The notes under the pieces were generated by a model. That model saw only the letters and a list, made by a program, of their open reading frames with translations. It was not told the origin of the DNA and did not search any database. A stretch of DNA of 41,360 nucleotides, from contig CANJUR010000039.1 in the NCBI GenBank assembly GCA_947477565.1, positions 1-41,360 on the forward strand. Direction: 5' to 3'. The DNA comes from Deltaproteobacteria bacterium (GTDB lineage: Bacteria; Myxococcota_A; Polyangia; Polyangiales; Ga0077539). Below are positions 8,716 through 17,523 of the stretch, in pieces. The first letter of the stretch is position 1, and every line of letters starts with the position of its first letter. The translations under genes and the position numbers were made by a program.

Positions 8716-9987
8716 ATGGAACGCCCCTCCTTCCACGCCACTTCGCTCCGTCCGCCGCGCGCGCAGCGCCTCGCTGTGGTGATGGTGGGGCTGCCCGCCC
8801 GCGGCAAGACGTACATCGCGCGCAAGCTCGCGCGCTACCTGTCGTGGCTGGGCTACCAGACGCGGGTGTTCAACGTCGGCGCGTACCGTCGCGAGCGGCT
8901 CGGCGCGGCGCGCACGCATGAGTTCTTCGACCCGAGCAACATGGAGGGAGAGTCCGCGCGGCGATCGCTCGCGAGGGAGGCCATGGAAGACATGCTCGGC
9001 TGGTTTCGCGGCGGCGGCGAGGTGGCCATCTACGACGCGACGAACCACACCCGCGACCGCCGAACGATGGTGCGCCAGGGCTGCGAACACGCCGGCGTCC
9101 CCGTGCTCTTCGTCGAGTCCCTCTGCGACGATGCGACGATCATCGCGGACACCATCCATGAGATCAAGCTGAAGTCCCCGGACTATGCGGGTGTAGACCC
9201 GGAGGACGCAGTGCATGACTTCAGCGCGCGCATCGCCCACTACGAGCAGCGGTACGAGACGCTCGACGCGAGCGACGGATCGTTTGTGAAGCTGGTCAAC
9301 GTGGGCCACGAACTGGTGCTGCACGACCTCCGCGGCGACCTCCCGGGGCGTCTCGTGCGGGTGCTCATGAACCTCCATATTGTTCCGCGCCCGGTGTGGC
9401 TCACGCGGCATGGGGAGAGCGCCTGCAACGTGGACGCGCGCGTCGGCGGCGACCCCGAGCTGACCCCGCGGGGCGAGCGCTTCGCGGTGCGTCTGACGGA
9501 ATTCTTCAACGATCACGTGCAGCCCGGCGACGACGTGCAGGTGTGGACCAGTACGCTGCGGCGCTCGACGCAGACCGCGCGGTGGCTCCCGGCGCCGTCG
9601 GTGGCGTGGCGGGCGCTCGACGAGATCGACGCGGGCATCTTCGACGGGATGACCTACACGGAGATCAAGGCACAGCACCCGGAGGAGTACGAGCGGCGGC
9701 AGAGGGACAAGCTGCGATACCGCTATCCGCGAGGGGAGTCCTACGAGGACGTGATCCAGCGGCTGGAGCCGATCATCATCGAGCTGGAGCGGCAGCGGTC
9801 GCCTACGATGGTGGTCACGCATCGCGCGGTGCTGCGCTGCCTTTACGCGTACTTCATGGACCAGCCCCCGGCGAGCTGCACCCGGCTGGACGTCCCGCTG
9901 CACACGGTGATCGAGCTCACTCCCAACGCGTACGGCTGCGACGATCGGCGCATCGTTCTCGGCGACCCGGTGGCCGAGACCGGCTGA
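8716..9987 (+). CDS. Bifunctional 6-phosphofructo-2-kinase/fructose-2,6-bisphosphatase
   Basis: The 423-residue protein has the domain order of the eukaryotic PFKFB enzymes, which make and destroy fructose 2,6-bisphosphate, an allosteric regulator of glycolysis. In the kinase half: Walker A GLPARGKT (25-32), the ARYLSWLGYQTRVFNVGAYR block, FFDPSNMEGE (70-79), and AIYDATNHTRDRR (104-116), which corresponds to the PFKFB DATNTTRxRR motif. In the phosphatase half: RHGES (231-235, phospho-acceptor His 232), EIDAG (303-307, acid Glu 303), RYRYPRGESYEDVIQRLEP (334-352) and THRAV (368-372, His 369). All catalytic residues of the histidine-phosphatase half are present. The N-terminal regulatory extension of animal enzymes is lacking. 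ATG 8716 was chosen because homology begins shortly after it. It converges with sppA 12 bases downstream. Confidence 0.93.
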   Translation: MERPSFHATSLRPPRAQRLAVVMVGLPARGKTYIARKLARYLSWLGYQTRVFNVGAYRRERLGAARTHEFFDPSNMEGESARRSLAREAMEDMLGWFRGGGEVAIYDATNHTRDRRTMVRQGCEHAGVPVLFVESLCDDATIIADTIHEIKLKSPDYAGVDPEDAVHDFSARIAHYEQRYETLDASDGSFVKLVNVGHELVLHDLRGDLPGRLVRVLMNLHIVPRPVWLTRHGESACNVDARVGGDPELTPRGERFAVRLTEFFNDHVQPGDDVQVWTSTLRRSTQTARWLPAPSVAWRALDEIDAGIFDGMTYTEIKAQHPEEYERRQRDKLRYRYPRGESYEDVIQRLEPIIIELERQRSPTMVVTHRAVLRCLYAYFMDQPPASCTRLDVPLHTVIELTPNAYGCDDRRIVLGDPVAETG

Positions 9988-9999
9988 CGCCGCGAGCGG

Positions 10000-11724
10000 C
10001 TATAGCTCCGCGGAGACCCCATCCCACGCGAAGAGCCGCTCGTTCGGCGACGCCAGGGACATCCGCAGCAGATCGACCTCCGCACGCGTCGCCATCGCCT
10101 GCCCTTCGAGGAAGGCCATCAGCGCCCTGATCGGCGGCGCCGGCTCCGGCGGCTCCACCGTGCCGCGCGGCGGCGCGATCACCACAGGCCGATCGGCCAG
10201 CTTTGTCGGTGCGAGCGCGCGCGCCCGGGCGATGGCCACGTCGAGCCCGCCGAGGTGGTCTACCAGCCCCAGCGCGTGCGCATCGACGCCCGCGTACACC
10301 CGGCCGCGTGCCAGCGGCTCGACCTCGCTCACGTCGCGCTTGCGACCGCGCGCCACGATGCCCACGAAGTCGTTGTAAGACCCGTCGATCTCGCGGTTGA
10401 ACGCCGCGCGCTCGTCCTCGCTCCACCCACGAAACGGCGACAGCATATCCGCCCGCTCTCCTCGGCGGATCACCTCGTGGTTGACCCCGAGCTTCTCCAG
10501 CAGCCGCGACGCGAGCAGCCGCATCGCGATCACCCCGATGCTCCCGGTGATCGTCAACGGCTGCGCGATGATCTCCTGCGCCAGCGCCGCGACGTAGTAC
10601 CCGCCGCTCGCGGCTACGTCGGAGAAGTACGCCACCACGGGCTTCTGCTCCTTCAGGCGCTCGACCTCGTGCGCGATCATGTCGCTGCCGAGCGCGCTGC
10701 CGCCGCGCGAGTCTACGTAGAGCACCACCGCGCCCACCCGGGGGTTGGCCCGCGCCGCGCGAATCGCCGCGCCCACCCGCCGCGCGTCCGCCAGGCCGCC
10801 CATCGACGACTGCGACGACGATACGATCGCCCCGCGCACCTCCACGACGCCTACGCGCGGGCCGTTCCATACGCCGTCGAAGCGCATCACGCGGCTCAGT
10901 GCGAGGTACATCGCTGCCTTCACCAGCCTGGGCTTTCCACTGGACGTCTCCAGGTGCCCGGGCAGTTCGTCTTCGTATGCGAGCGCGTCGATCAGACCTT
11001 CGCGCACGGCGTCCGGGGCGCGGTACGGGCTGCTCTCCACCATCGCCCGCGCGCGATTTTCATCGACGTGACGGCTGTCTGCCATCGCACCCACCAGCGC
11101 CGCGTGCAGCCGGTCGAGCAGCGCCTCCAGTTGCTTTCGGTTGGGCTCGGAGTAGCCATCGCGGCTGAACTGCTCCGCCGCGCTCTTGAACTCCTTGCGC
11201 GCATACACCTCCGTCTCCAGGCCCCCGCGCGCGAGGAGATTGCGCACGAAGGTCGTCTGCGCCGCGTAGCCCAGCGGACCCAGCGACGACTGCGGCGTCA
11301 GCAGGATCTTGTCCGCCGCCAGCGCCACAAAATACTCCCTCGTGGTCGCGCCGTCGGGCAGCCACGCCACCACCTTCTTCCCCGCCGCCCGCAGCCCGTG
11401 GATCACCTCGCGCAGCCCCGTCGCCACGGCGCTACCGCAGCTGAGGGCCTCGATGCGCAGCAGCATTCCATCGACGTTGCCATCCGCCGCGACGGCGTCG
11501 GCGAGCTCGCGCAGCCCCGCGAGGGTGAGCACCGGCTTCGGCGCTCCCTTCAAGATGATCTGCAGTGGGTGTGAAAACCGCGAGAACGGCCGCTCGATCT
11601 CCGTGATGGTTCCCTCGAGGGTGAGGGTGATCCAGGTGCCCTTCGGCGCCAGCGTCGCCCGGCGCGCGGCAGACAGTGGGTAGAGCGCGGCGCGGATGGA
11701 GTTCGAGACGATGGTGCTGATCAT
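10000..11724 (-). CDS. sppA: Signal peptide peptidase SppA, 67K type
   Basis: The 574-residue protein has two tandem S49 peptidase folds, as in the long (67K) SppA that degrades cleaved signal peptides and membrane peptides. The catalytic dyad of this type can be placed: Lys 180 in EFKSAAEQF of the first half, and Ser 373 in DVAASGGYYVA of the second. The signature VVLYVDSRGGSALGSDMI (333-350) and the TITGSIGVIA segment (391-400) are also present. The N-terminus (MISTIVSNSIRAALYPLS) lacks an obvious long transmembrane helix, so membrane anchoring may be weaker than in E. coli SppA. The start is the first ATG in the frame. The upstream 490-base gap separates it from a divergent lipoprotein gene. 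Confidence 0.92.
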   Translation of the reverse strand: MISTIVSNSIRAALYPLSAARRATLAPKGTWITLTLEGTITEIERPFSRFSHPLQIILKGAPKPVLTLAGLRELADAVAADGNVDGMLLRIEALSCGSAVATGLREVIHGLRAAGKKVVAWLPDGATTREYFVALAADKILLTPQSSLGPLGYAAQTTFVRNLLARGGLETEVYARKEFKSAAEQFSRDGYSEPNRKQLEALLDRLHAALVGAMADSRHVDENRARAMVESSPYRAPDAVREGLIDALAYEDELPGHLETSSGKPRLVKAAMYLALSRVMRFDGVWNGPRVGVVEVRGAIVSSSQSSMGGLADARRVGAAIRAARANPRVGAVVLYVDSRGGSALGSDMIAHEVERLKEQKPVVAYFSDVAASGGYYVAALAQEIIAQPLTITGSIGVIAMRLLASRLLEKLGVNHEVIRRGERADMLSPFRGWSEDERAAFNREIDGSYNDFVGIVARGRKRDVSEVEPLARGRVYAGVDAHALGLVDHLGGLDVAIARARALAPTKLADRPVVIAPPRGTVEPPEPAPPIRALMAFLEGQAMATRAEVDLLRMSLASPNERLFAWDGVSAEL

Positions 11725-11959
11725 CGGGCGCGAACCTAGCGCCGCCCACCATGATCGTCACGCCCTGCACGGAAGGTCGCTCGTGCGAGGGTGCGGCACC
11801 CTCTCGGCGCGCAGTGCGCTGCGCCTTGAAGGGTCGGCGACCCTCCTCGGCTCTCCGTGGTTGGGTGTTTGGGAGGTCACGGGGGTGCCTTCTGGCTGTT
11901 GGCTCCACGGTCGCAGGGTCTCGGACGGTGCGCTCGGCGTCCGGCCGCGAACCGCTCTC

Positions 11960-12047
11960 ATCGAACCCGATGAGCAGTCCCGGATCGCGCGGCGAGCGCG
12001 TCGGGGCCGGCCCAGAGCGCGAGCCCCCTTTCGCCCGCGGCCGCCAC
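11960..12047 (-). pseudogene. Remnant of the 3' end of a PQQ-propeller lipoprotein gene
   Basis: This stretch of the sppA/lipoprotein intergenic region matches the 3' end of the gene at 21609-22898. The last codons read RDPGLLIGFD in both, and a short way upstream LWAGPDAL here matches LWAGHGAL there, but in another frame. The indel and the loss of the stop codon (TAG replaced by GAG) show it is decayed. Plus-strand identity is high over about 60 bases (ATCGAACCCGAT-AGCAGTCCCGG, GGCCGGCCCAGAGCG) and fades beyond. The rest of the 11725-12214 gap holds nothing I recognise apart from the two outward promoters it must contain. Confidence 0.75.
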
Positions 12048-12214
12048 CATCGGCCATCGGTTCGTCCGTCACCCCGGCGCAGTCGCGCGATCGCAACCCG
12101 CCGCGGGATTCGCCTGAATCGAGGTCGGACGGCTCAACTGGCCTCCTTCGGCTCGAATTTAGTTTCACTCCAGAGCTTCCAAGCGCACGCGACTCGGTCA
12201 TACCATCAAGAACC

Positions 12215-15200
12215 ATGCCCCCAACCCTGTTCCGCCTTGCGTCCATCTTCGCTCTTGTCGTGCTCGTGGGATGCAATGGCAGCAGCAGCAGTGTGGTGGG
12301 CGGGCCCATCGCCGAAGCGGGGGTCACAGACCTCGGCTTCGACAGTGGATCGTGCCCGTCGCCGCTCCTGAGCTGCGGCGGTCGCTGCGTCGATCCTGCC
12401 GCCGACTCGCTCAACTGCGGCGCCTGCGGGACGTCGTGCGCCGCTGGGCAGATCTGCCAGACCGGTGCCTGCGTCGTGAGTTGCGCACGCACCGAGAGTC
12501 TCTGTCGCGGGGGCGACGGCGGCGTAGCGATCTGCGTATCGACGCAGACTGACCGTGCGAACTGCGGAGCCTGCGGCACCGTTTGCGGCACCGACCAGGT
12601 GTGCTCCAACGGGGCGTGCATGTTCATGTGCACCGGGTCGAGCACCGAGTGCCCTGGCACCGCGGGTGACGGCGGCGTCGGCCGCACCTGTCCCGACCTC
12701 TCCAGCGACCGCATGAATTGCGGTGCATGCGGCAGCGCCTGCGCCGCGGGCCTCGCCTGCTTCGACGGCCGCTGCCGTGTTTCCTGCCTTGAGTTGCAGG
12801 TGCGTTGCCCTGCCCCCGTCGGTGACGCGGGCGCCACTGGCCTTGAGGTCTGCGTAGACACCTCCAACGACGTCAACCACTGCGGTGGCTGCGGCAACGT
12901 GTGCGCAGTGGGGCAGTTCTGCGTGCGCGGCGTGTGCGCCACGATGTGCGGCGCGGGATTCACCGAATGTTCCGGGCGCTGCCGCGACCTGCGCAACGAC
13001 CGTGAGGGGTGCGGCTCCTGCGGCAACGCTTGCGCTTCCGGCGAAGTGTGCGTCGCGGGCGCCTGCCAGGTGTCCTGCGTGGCCGCGCTCTCCAACTGCT
13101 CCGGCGCCTGCCGCGACATCCAGACCGACGTGACCAACTGCGGCGCCTGCGGCACCACCTGCCCGGCCGGCCAGGTGTGCAGCGCGGGTCTCTGCCAGGT
13201 GTCCTGCGGTCCCGGTCTAAACAACTGCACCGGGTCGTGCCGTGACCTCCAGACCGACCGCGCCAACTGCGGCGCCTGCGGGACATCCTGCGCGAACGGC
13301 CAGGTGTGCAGCGAAGGCACCTGCCAGCTTTCGTGCGTCGCGGGCCTGTCGAGCTGCTCGGGTTCGTGCCGCGACCTCGACACCGACCGCGCCAACTGCG
13401 GCGCCTGCGGGATTGCGTGTGCTGCGGGCCAGGTCTGCAGCACGGGCACCTGTCAGCTCTCGTGCATCGCTGGCCTGTCGAGCTGCACCGGGTCGTGCCG
13501 CGACCTCCAGACCGATCGCGCCAACTGCGGCGCCTGCGGGACTGCGTGCGCCGCGGGCCAGGTGTGCAGCGCGGGCGTCTGCGCGGCCTCGTGCAGTGCG
13601 AGCCAGACCGTGTGCTCGGGCACGTGCAGCAACACGCAGTTCGACCCCGACAACTGCGGCGGCTGCGGCACGGCGTGCGGCCCCTACGCAAACGCGGCCG
13701 CGAGCTGCTCCGCGGGGGCCTGCGTGCAGACCTGCGCGCCCGGCTTCTTCGACTGCAACGCCGACCGCACCGACGGCTGCGAGCGCAACCTCAACACCGA
13801 CCTCAACAACTGCGCGCGCTGCGGCAACGCTTGCCCCACCCGCGCCAACGCTGTGAGTTCGTGCACATCGGGGGTCTGCGGCTTCGCCTGTGCGCCGAAC
13901 TTCGACGATTGCGACGACAACCCCAACAACGGCTGCGAGACCGACCTGCGGGTAACCGTCGGCAACTGCGGGCGCTGCGGCAACGTCTGCATCACCGCCA
14001 ACGGCACGCCTGCCTGCAGGGCCGGGGCGTGCGCCGTCGGGTCGTGTACGGCGCCCTTCCGCGACTGCGACAGCAACCCGGCCAACGGCTGCGAGAACGA
14101 CATCCGTAACACCTGTGGTGGCTGCGACCTCGAGTGCCGCGACCGCACCGTGGGCGTCGGCGGTACGGCATTCGATGGCGCAGGCCAGCGTGGCACCGCA
14201 GTGAGTCCGGCGGGCGGGCTCAACGTCAGCGGGGTCTCGACCACGACCAACCTCGATTACCTGTGGGTGGTCAACACGGGCGAGAGCACGATCGGCAAGT
14301 GGGACGCGGCCGGTCAGCGCGAGGTTGCACGCTACAAGGTGGGGCTCGCCTCGGGCGAGTGCCGCGGGCTCTGCTGCTACAACGACGGCTGCAACATGCC
14401 GAGCCGCGTGGTGGTCGATGGCAACGGCGACTCCTACGTCGCGAGCCGTGGGTTCGGGACGCAGGGCAGCGTGACCAAGATCGCGGCCGAGCGTGCGAAC
14501 TGCGTGGACCGCAACGGCAACGGGATGATCGACACCTCGAGCGGCCCCACGGACGTGCGGCCCTACGGGCAGGATGAGTGCGTCGTATGGACAGCCAACG
14601 TGGGCACGGTCAACGCGGTTCTGCGCTCGATCGCGACCGATCGCGGCGATGCCGCGAACCCCTTCGGATACGTCTGGGTCGGTGGGTACAACACCCGGCA
14701 GGCCTACCGACTCAACCCGCGCACGGGTGTCACCCTCGGCACCTACGCTCTCACCGTGAACCCCTACGCGATGGTGGTCACCCGCGACGGCCGCCTATGG
14801 GTCGGCACCCTCGAAAACGGCGCGCTCCAGTCGATCGACACCGTCGGGCTGACCGTAGGCCCGCAGGTGCCCTACCCCCTGTCGCGCCGCATCTCCAACT
14901 GCGTAAACGCCTATGGCATGACCTCGGACGCCCGCGGCCGCGTGTGGCTCGCGGGCTGGGCGTGCCGCGACGCGATCGCGTTTGACCCGGCGCTCAACTC
15001 GTGGACCCGCGTGGACACCACGAGTTTCATGACCAGCAGCGGCACCGCGGGCCGTGGCATCACCATCGGCGCCGACGGCCGCGTGTGGATGACCTTCGCG
15101 ACGGTGAGCGACGCCGCCTCCGGGGGCCTGCTCTACTGGGACTCCAACGCCTTCGTCGCGGGCGGCACCATCCCCGCCACGGCGATCACCCGCGTGCCGC

Positions 15201-15721
15201 TGCCGGGCAACTACACCGGTCCGTCGGCGGTGGGCGTCGATCGCGTGGGCAACGTGTGGCTCGCCCACTACCAGGCTCCCTCGGCGCTCATCCGGTACTC
15301 GCCCGAGACCAACTCCTCGGTCGTGCTTTTCGGCGCCAACCAAGTCTACTCGTACTCGGACTTCACCGGGTCGGTGCGCCGCGTAAGCATCGCGCAGGGC
15401 ACCTACGAGGAGACCTTCGAGATGACCTGCGACAACCCGCAGATCACCACGTTCACCTGGTCGTCCACCACCCCGGCGGGCACATCGATCACCTTCGCGG
15501 CCCGCACGGCCTCGACTCTCGCAGCCCTGGGCGCTGCGACACCGGTGACCCTCGCGGTCGCCCCACGCGACGTCTCGCCCGTCAACGCCGCGGCCGCTTT
15601 CGCCGGCGCCAGCGTCGTGCCCGCGCGGCAGATGAGAATCACGATCTCGATGCAGGCGGCCGAGAGCGGTGGGTCGCCAACGCTCCAGAGTTTCAACATC
15701 GGTTGGCGCTGCCCGCGCTGA
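12215..15721 (+). CDS. Lipoprotein with about 12 Stig1-like cysteine repeats and a C-terminal beta-propeller
   Basis: The protein has 1168 residues from ATG 12215, which gives a lipoprotein signal ending LVVLVGC (Cys 20). From about residue 45 to 640 there are about 12-13 repeats of the form CxDLxTDxxNCGACGxxC, AxGQVCxxGxC. They resemble the stigma-specific Stig1-type repeats common in myxobacterial surface proteins; each is probably held by internal disulfides. Later repeats are more divergent (CERNLNTDLNNCARCGNAC). The remaining 500 residues look like a Vgb/NHL-type propeller: repeated YLWVVNTGESTIGKWD, YVWVGGYNTRQAYRLNPRTG and VWLAGWACRDAIAFDP blades. It is likely surface-exposed and adhesive or ligand-binding. 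It precedes the YCF48-like gene by 35 bases, suggesting one transcript. Confidence 0.85.
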   Translation: MPPTLFRLASIFALVVLVGCNGSSSSVVGGPIAEAGVTDLGFDSGSCPSPLLSCGGRCVDPAADSLNCGACGTSCAAGQICQTGACVVSCARTESLCRGGDGGVAICVSTQTDRANCGACGTVCGTDQVCSNGACMFMCTGSSTECPGTAGDGGVGRTCPDLSSDRMNCGACGSACAAGLACFDGRCRVSCLELQVRCPAPVGDAGATGLEVCVDTSNDVNHCGGCGNVCAVGQFCVRGVCATMCGAGFTECSGRCRDLRNDREGCGSCGNACASGEVCVAGACQVSCVAALSNCSGACRDIQTDVTNCGACGTTCPAGQVCSAGLCQVSCGPGLNNCTGSCRDLQTDRANCGACGTSCANGQVCSEGTCQLSCVAGLSSCSGSCRDLDTDRANCGACGIACAAGQVCSTGTCQLSCIAGLSSCTGSCRDLQTDRANCGACGTACAAGQVCSAGVCAASCSASQTVCSGTCSNTQFDPDNCGGCGTACGPYANAAASCSAGACVQTCAPGFFDCNADRTDGCERNLNTDLNNCARCGNACPTRANAVSSCTSGVCGFACAPNFDDCDDNPNNGCETDLRVTVGNCGRCGNVCITANGTPACRAGACAVGSCTAPFRDCDSNPANGCENDIRNTCGGCDLECRDRTVGVGGTAFDGAGQRGTAVSPAGGLNVSGVSTTTNLDYLWVVNTGESTIGKWDAAGQREVARYKVGLASGECRGLCCYNDGCNMPSRVVVDGNGDSYVASRGFGTQGSVTKIAAERANCVDRNGNGMIDTSSGPTDVRPYGQDECVVWTANVGTVNAVLRSIATDRGDAANPFGYVWVGGYNTRQAYRLNPRTGVTLGTYALTVNPYAMVVTRDGRLWVGTLENGALQSIDTVGLTVGPQVPYPLSRRISNCVNAYGMTSDARGRVWLAGWACRDAIAFDPALNSWTRVDTTSFMTSSGTAGRGITIGADGRVWMTFATVSDAASGGLLYWDSNAFVAGGTIPATAITRVPLPGNYTGPSAVGVDRVGNVWLAHYQAPSALIRYSPETNSSVVLFGANQVYSYSDFTGSVRRVSIAQGTYEETFEMTCDNPQITTFTWSSTTPAGTSITFAARTASTLAALGAATPVTLAVAPRDVSPVNAAAAFAGASVVPARQMRITISMQAAESGGSPTLQSFNIGWRCPR
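13005..13600 (+). repeat. 129-bp tandem repeats within the cysteine-repeat gene
   Basis: The phrase CCAACTGCGGCGCCTGCGG recurs at 13134, 13263, 13392 and 13521, exactly 129 bases (43 codons) apart. The surrounding repeat units are nearly identical in DNA. The units before and after are more diverged. This fits recent expansion of the central repeats by unequal recombination. Confidence 0.9.
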
Positions 15722-15756
15722 TCGCGCCGAAGCCTTCCGAACCTAACCCACCGACA

Positions 15757-17523
15757 GTGAAGCCCCGGATCCGCATCGCCCTCCCGCTCGCCCTGCTCGC
15801 TTCGCTGGCCGCGTGCCGCCGCCCCGTGCGCGCGTCTCAGCGGGCGTGGCGCTGGGAGAACCCGTCGCCTCAGGGCAACCTCCTCGCCGGCGCGTGCATC
15901 GAGCGCGGCGGCCGGACCTTCGCGGTCGGACAGCACGGCACGGTGATCACCCGCCCGCGGGGCGGCGCCTGGCGCGTGCTGCGCGTCGGTGCGGGCGATG
16001 ACCTCCACGGCGTGGCCTGCACCGACGCGGGCGTCGTCGCGGTGGGAGCGCGTGGGGCGATCGTGCGCTCGGCCGACCACGGCGCGAACTGGACGCGCGA
16101 ACCCTCGCCCGCGCGCGGAGATCTCTGGGCGGTGGCTGCGGCGGGCGCCCGCGCGATCGTCGTCGGCGCCGGGGGCGAGGTGCTCCGGTCGATCGACGGC
16201 GGCCGCTGGACGCCCGCGGTGGTGAGCCCAGACGCCGACCTCTTCGGCGTCTGGACCGACGGGCGACTCGCGATCGCCTCGGGCCGCGAGGGGTCGCTCT
16301 TCCGCTCGATCGACGGCGGCGCCCGATGGTATCGGGTTGCGTCGAACACCAGCCGCTCGCTCACCGGCGTCTGGGCGAGCGGACCCGACGACGCGTACGT
16401 GGTGGGGGCCGGCGGGACGATCCTGGTGTCCAACGATGCCGGCCAGCACTGGACGATTCTCCCGCGCCTCGCCTCGGAGGACCTCCTCGCCGTCACCGGG
16501 CGCGGGCGCGGGGATGTGTTGGTGTCGGGTGCTTCGGGCATCATGCTGCGCGCGCGCGACGGGGTGCAGTTTATTCGTGAGGGGAGCGACACCACCTCGG
16601 ACCTCGTTGCGGTGGCCGCCACCGAACGCGCCATGTTCGCGGTGGGCCCGCGCGGCGTGGTCACTGAGCGCGACGTTGAGGGAGCGTGGCGCGCGGGGCT
16701 CGGAGGGCACCGCGGGTCGCTCCACGCGGTGTGGCGCGGTCGCGACGGGGCAGCCTGCGCGGTCGGCGCGGCGGGGGTAATCCTGTGTAGGGACGCGACC
16801 CGCCCGTGGACCCGGATGCCCTCTGGAATGAACCTCAACCTCTCGGGCATCGCGAGCGACGGCGACCGGACGTTGGTGGTGGTGGGCGACGCCGGTACGA
16901 TTCTGCGCAGTGCCGACCGTGGGCAGAGTTGGGCGCTGGTGCCGCCACTCGAGACGAAGATCCTCTCGGCGGTGTGGCTGGGAGCGAGCGGCGCAGGACT
17001 CGTCGTCGGGCGCGGCGGCTCGGTGCTGCGCAGCATCGACCGGGGCGAGCACTGGGCGGCCGTCGCCGCCGCGGAGACCAGGGGCCTCATGGGCGTGTGG
17101 GGCCGCGACGACGGGCACGCCTGGGCCTGTGGCATGGGCGGCCTGCTGCTGCACACAATCGACGGTGGTGCCCACTGGGCACCGGTGGAGTCGGGGATGA
17201 CGGCCGACCTCTTCGCGCTGTGGGGGGACGCCGACGAGGTTTACGCAGTGGGCCGCTCGGGCGCAGCGATCCGCAGCACGGACGGCGTGCACTGGACCCG
17301 CATCGACGCGGGGGTGAGCGAGACCCTGGTCTCGGTCGCGGGCGCCGGATCGGACGTCTGGGCGGTGGGTCTCGCGGGCCGCGTGGTGCACTCGCGCGAC
17401 CACGGCGCGCACTGGCGCTCACTTGCGATGGGTACGGGCGACGACCTCACGGCGGTGGCCGCGAGCCCCGACGGCCGCGCTACGGTGGTGGGGTACTGGG
17501 GGACGATCCTCGGGTACCGTTGA
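15757..17523 (+). CDS. YCF48/BNR-like beta-propeller lipoprotein
   Basis: The protein has 588 residues from GTG 15757, which places a basic start and LALLASLAAC lipobox (Cys 20) correctly; no ATG does so. The whole mature protein consists of repeated blades of about 45 residues: VGxxGxxLRSxDxGxxW units with Asp-box-like ends (IVRSADHGANW, VLRSIDRGEHW, LLHTIDGGAHW), as in photosystem II assembly factor YCF48 and BNR-repeat proteins. About 12-13 such units are visible, possibly two propellers. No catalytic residues are apparent, so a binding or assembly role is inferred. Its stop codon overlaps the TTG start of the TonB-dependent receptor by 4 bases, so the two are probably translationally coupled. 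Confidence 0.85.
   Translation: MKPRIRIALPLALLASLAACRRPVRASQRAWRWENPSPQGNLLAGACIERGGRTFAVGQHGTVITRPRGGAWRVLRVGAGDDLHGVACTDAGVVAVGARGAIVRSADHGANWTREPSPARGDLWAVAAAGARAIVVGAGGEVLRSIDGGRWTPAVVSPDADLFGVWTDGRLAIASGREGSLFRSIDGGARWYRVASNTSRSLTGVWASGPDDAYVVGAGGTILVSNDAGQHWTILPRLASEDLLAVTGRGRGDVLVSGASGIMLRARDGVQFIREGSDTTSDLVAVAATERAMFAVGPRGVVTERDVEGAWRAGLGGHRGSLHAVWRGRDGAACAVGAAGVILCRDATRPWTRMPSGMNLNLSGIASDGDRTLVVVGDAGTILRSADRGQSWALVPPLETKILSAVWLGASGAGLVVGRGGSVLRSIDRGEHWAAVAAAETRGLMGVWGRDDGHAWACGMGGLLLHTIDGGAHWAPVESGMTADLFALWGDADEVYAVGRSGAAIRSTDGVHWTRIDAGVSETLVSVAGAGSDVWAVGLAGRVVHSRDHGAHWRSLAMGTGDDLTAVAASPDGRATVVGYWGTILGYR

Noticed and set aside
11758..13449. Long minus-strand frame opposite the Stig1-like gene
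   Set aside because: It is the antisense shadow of the 129-bp repeats, which makes it look repetitive.
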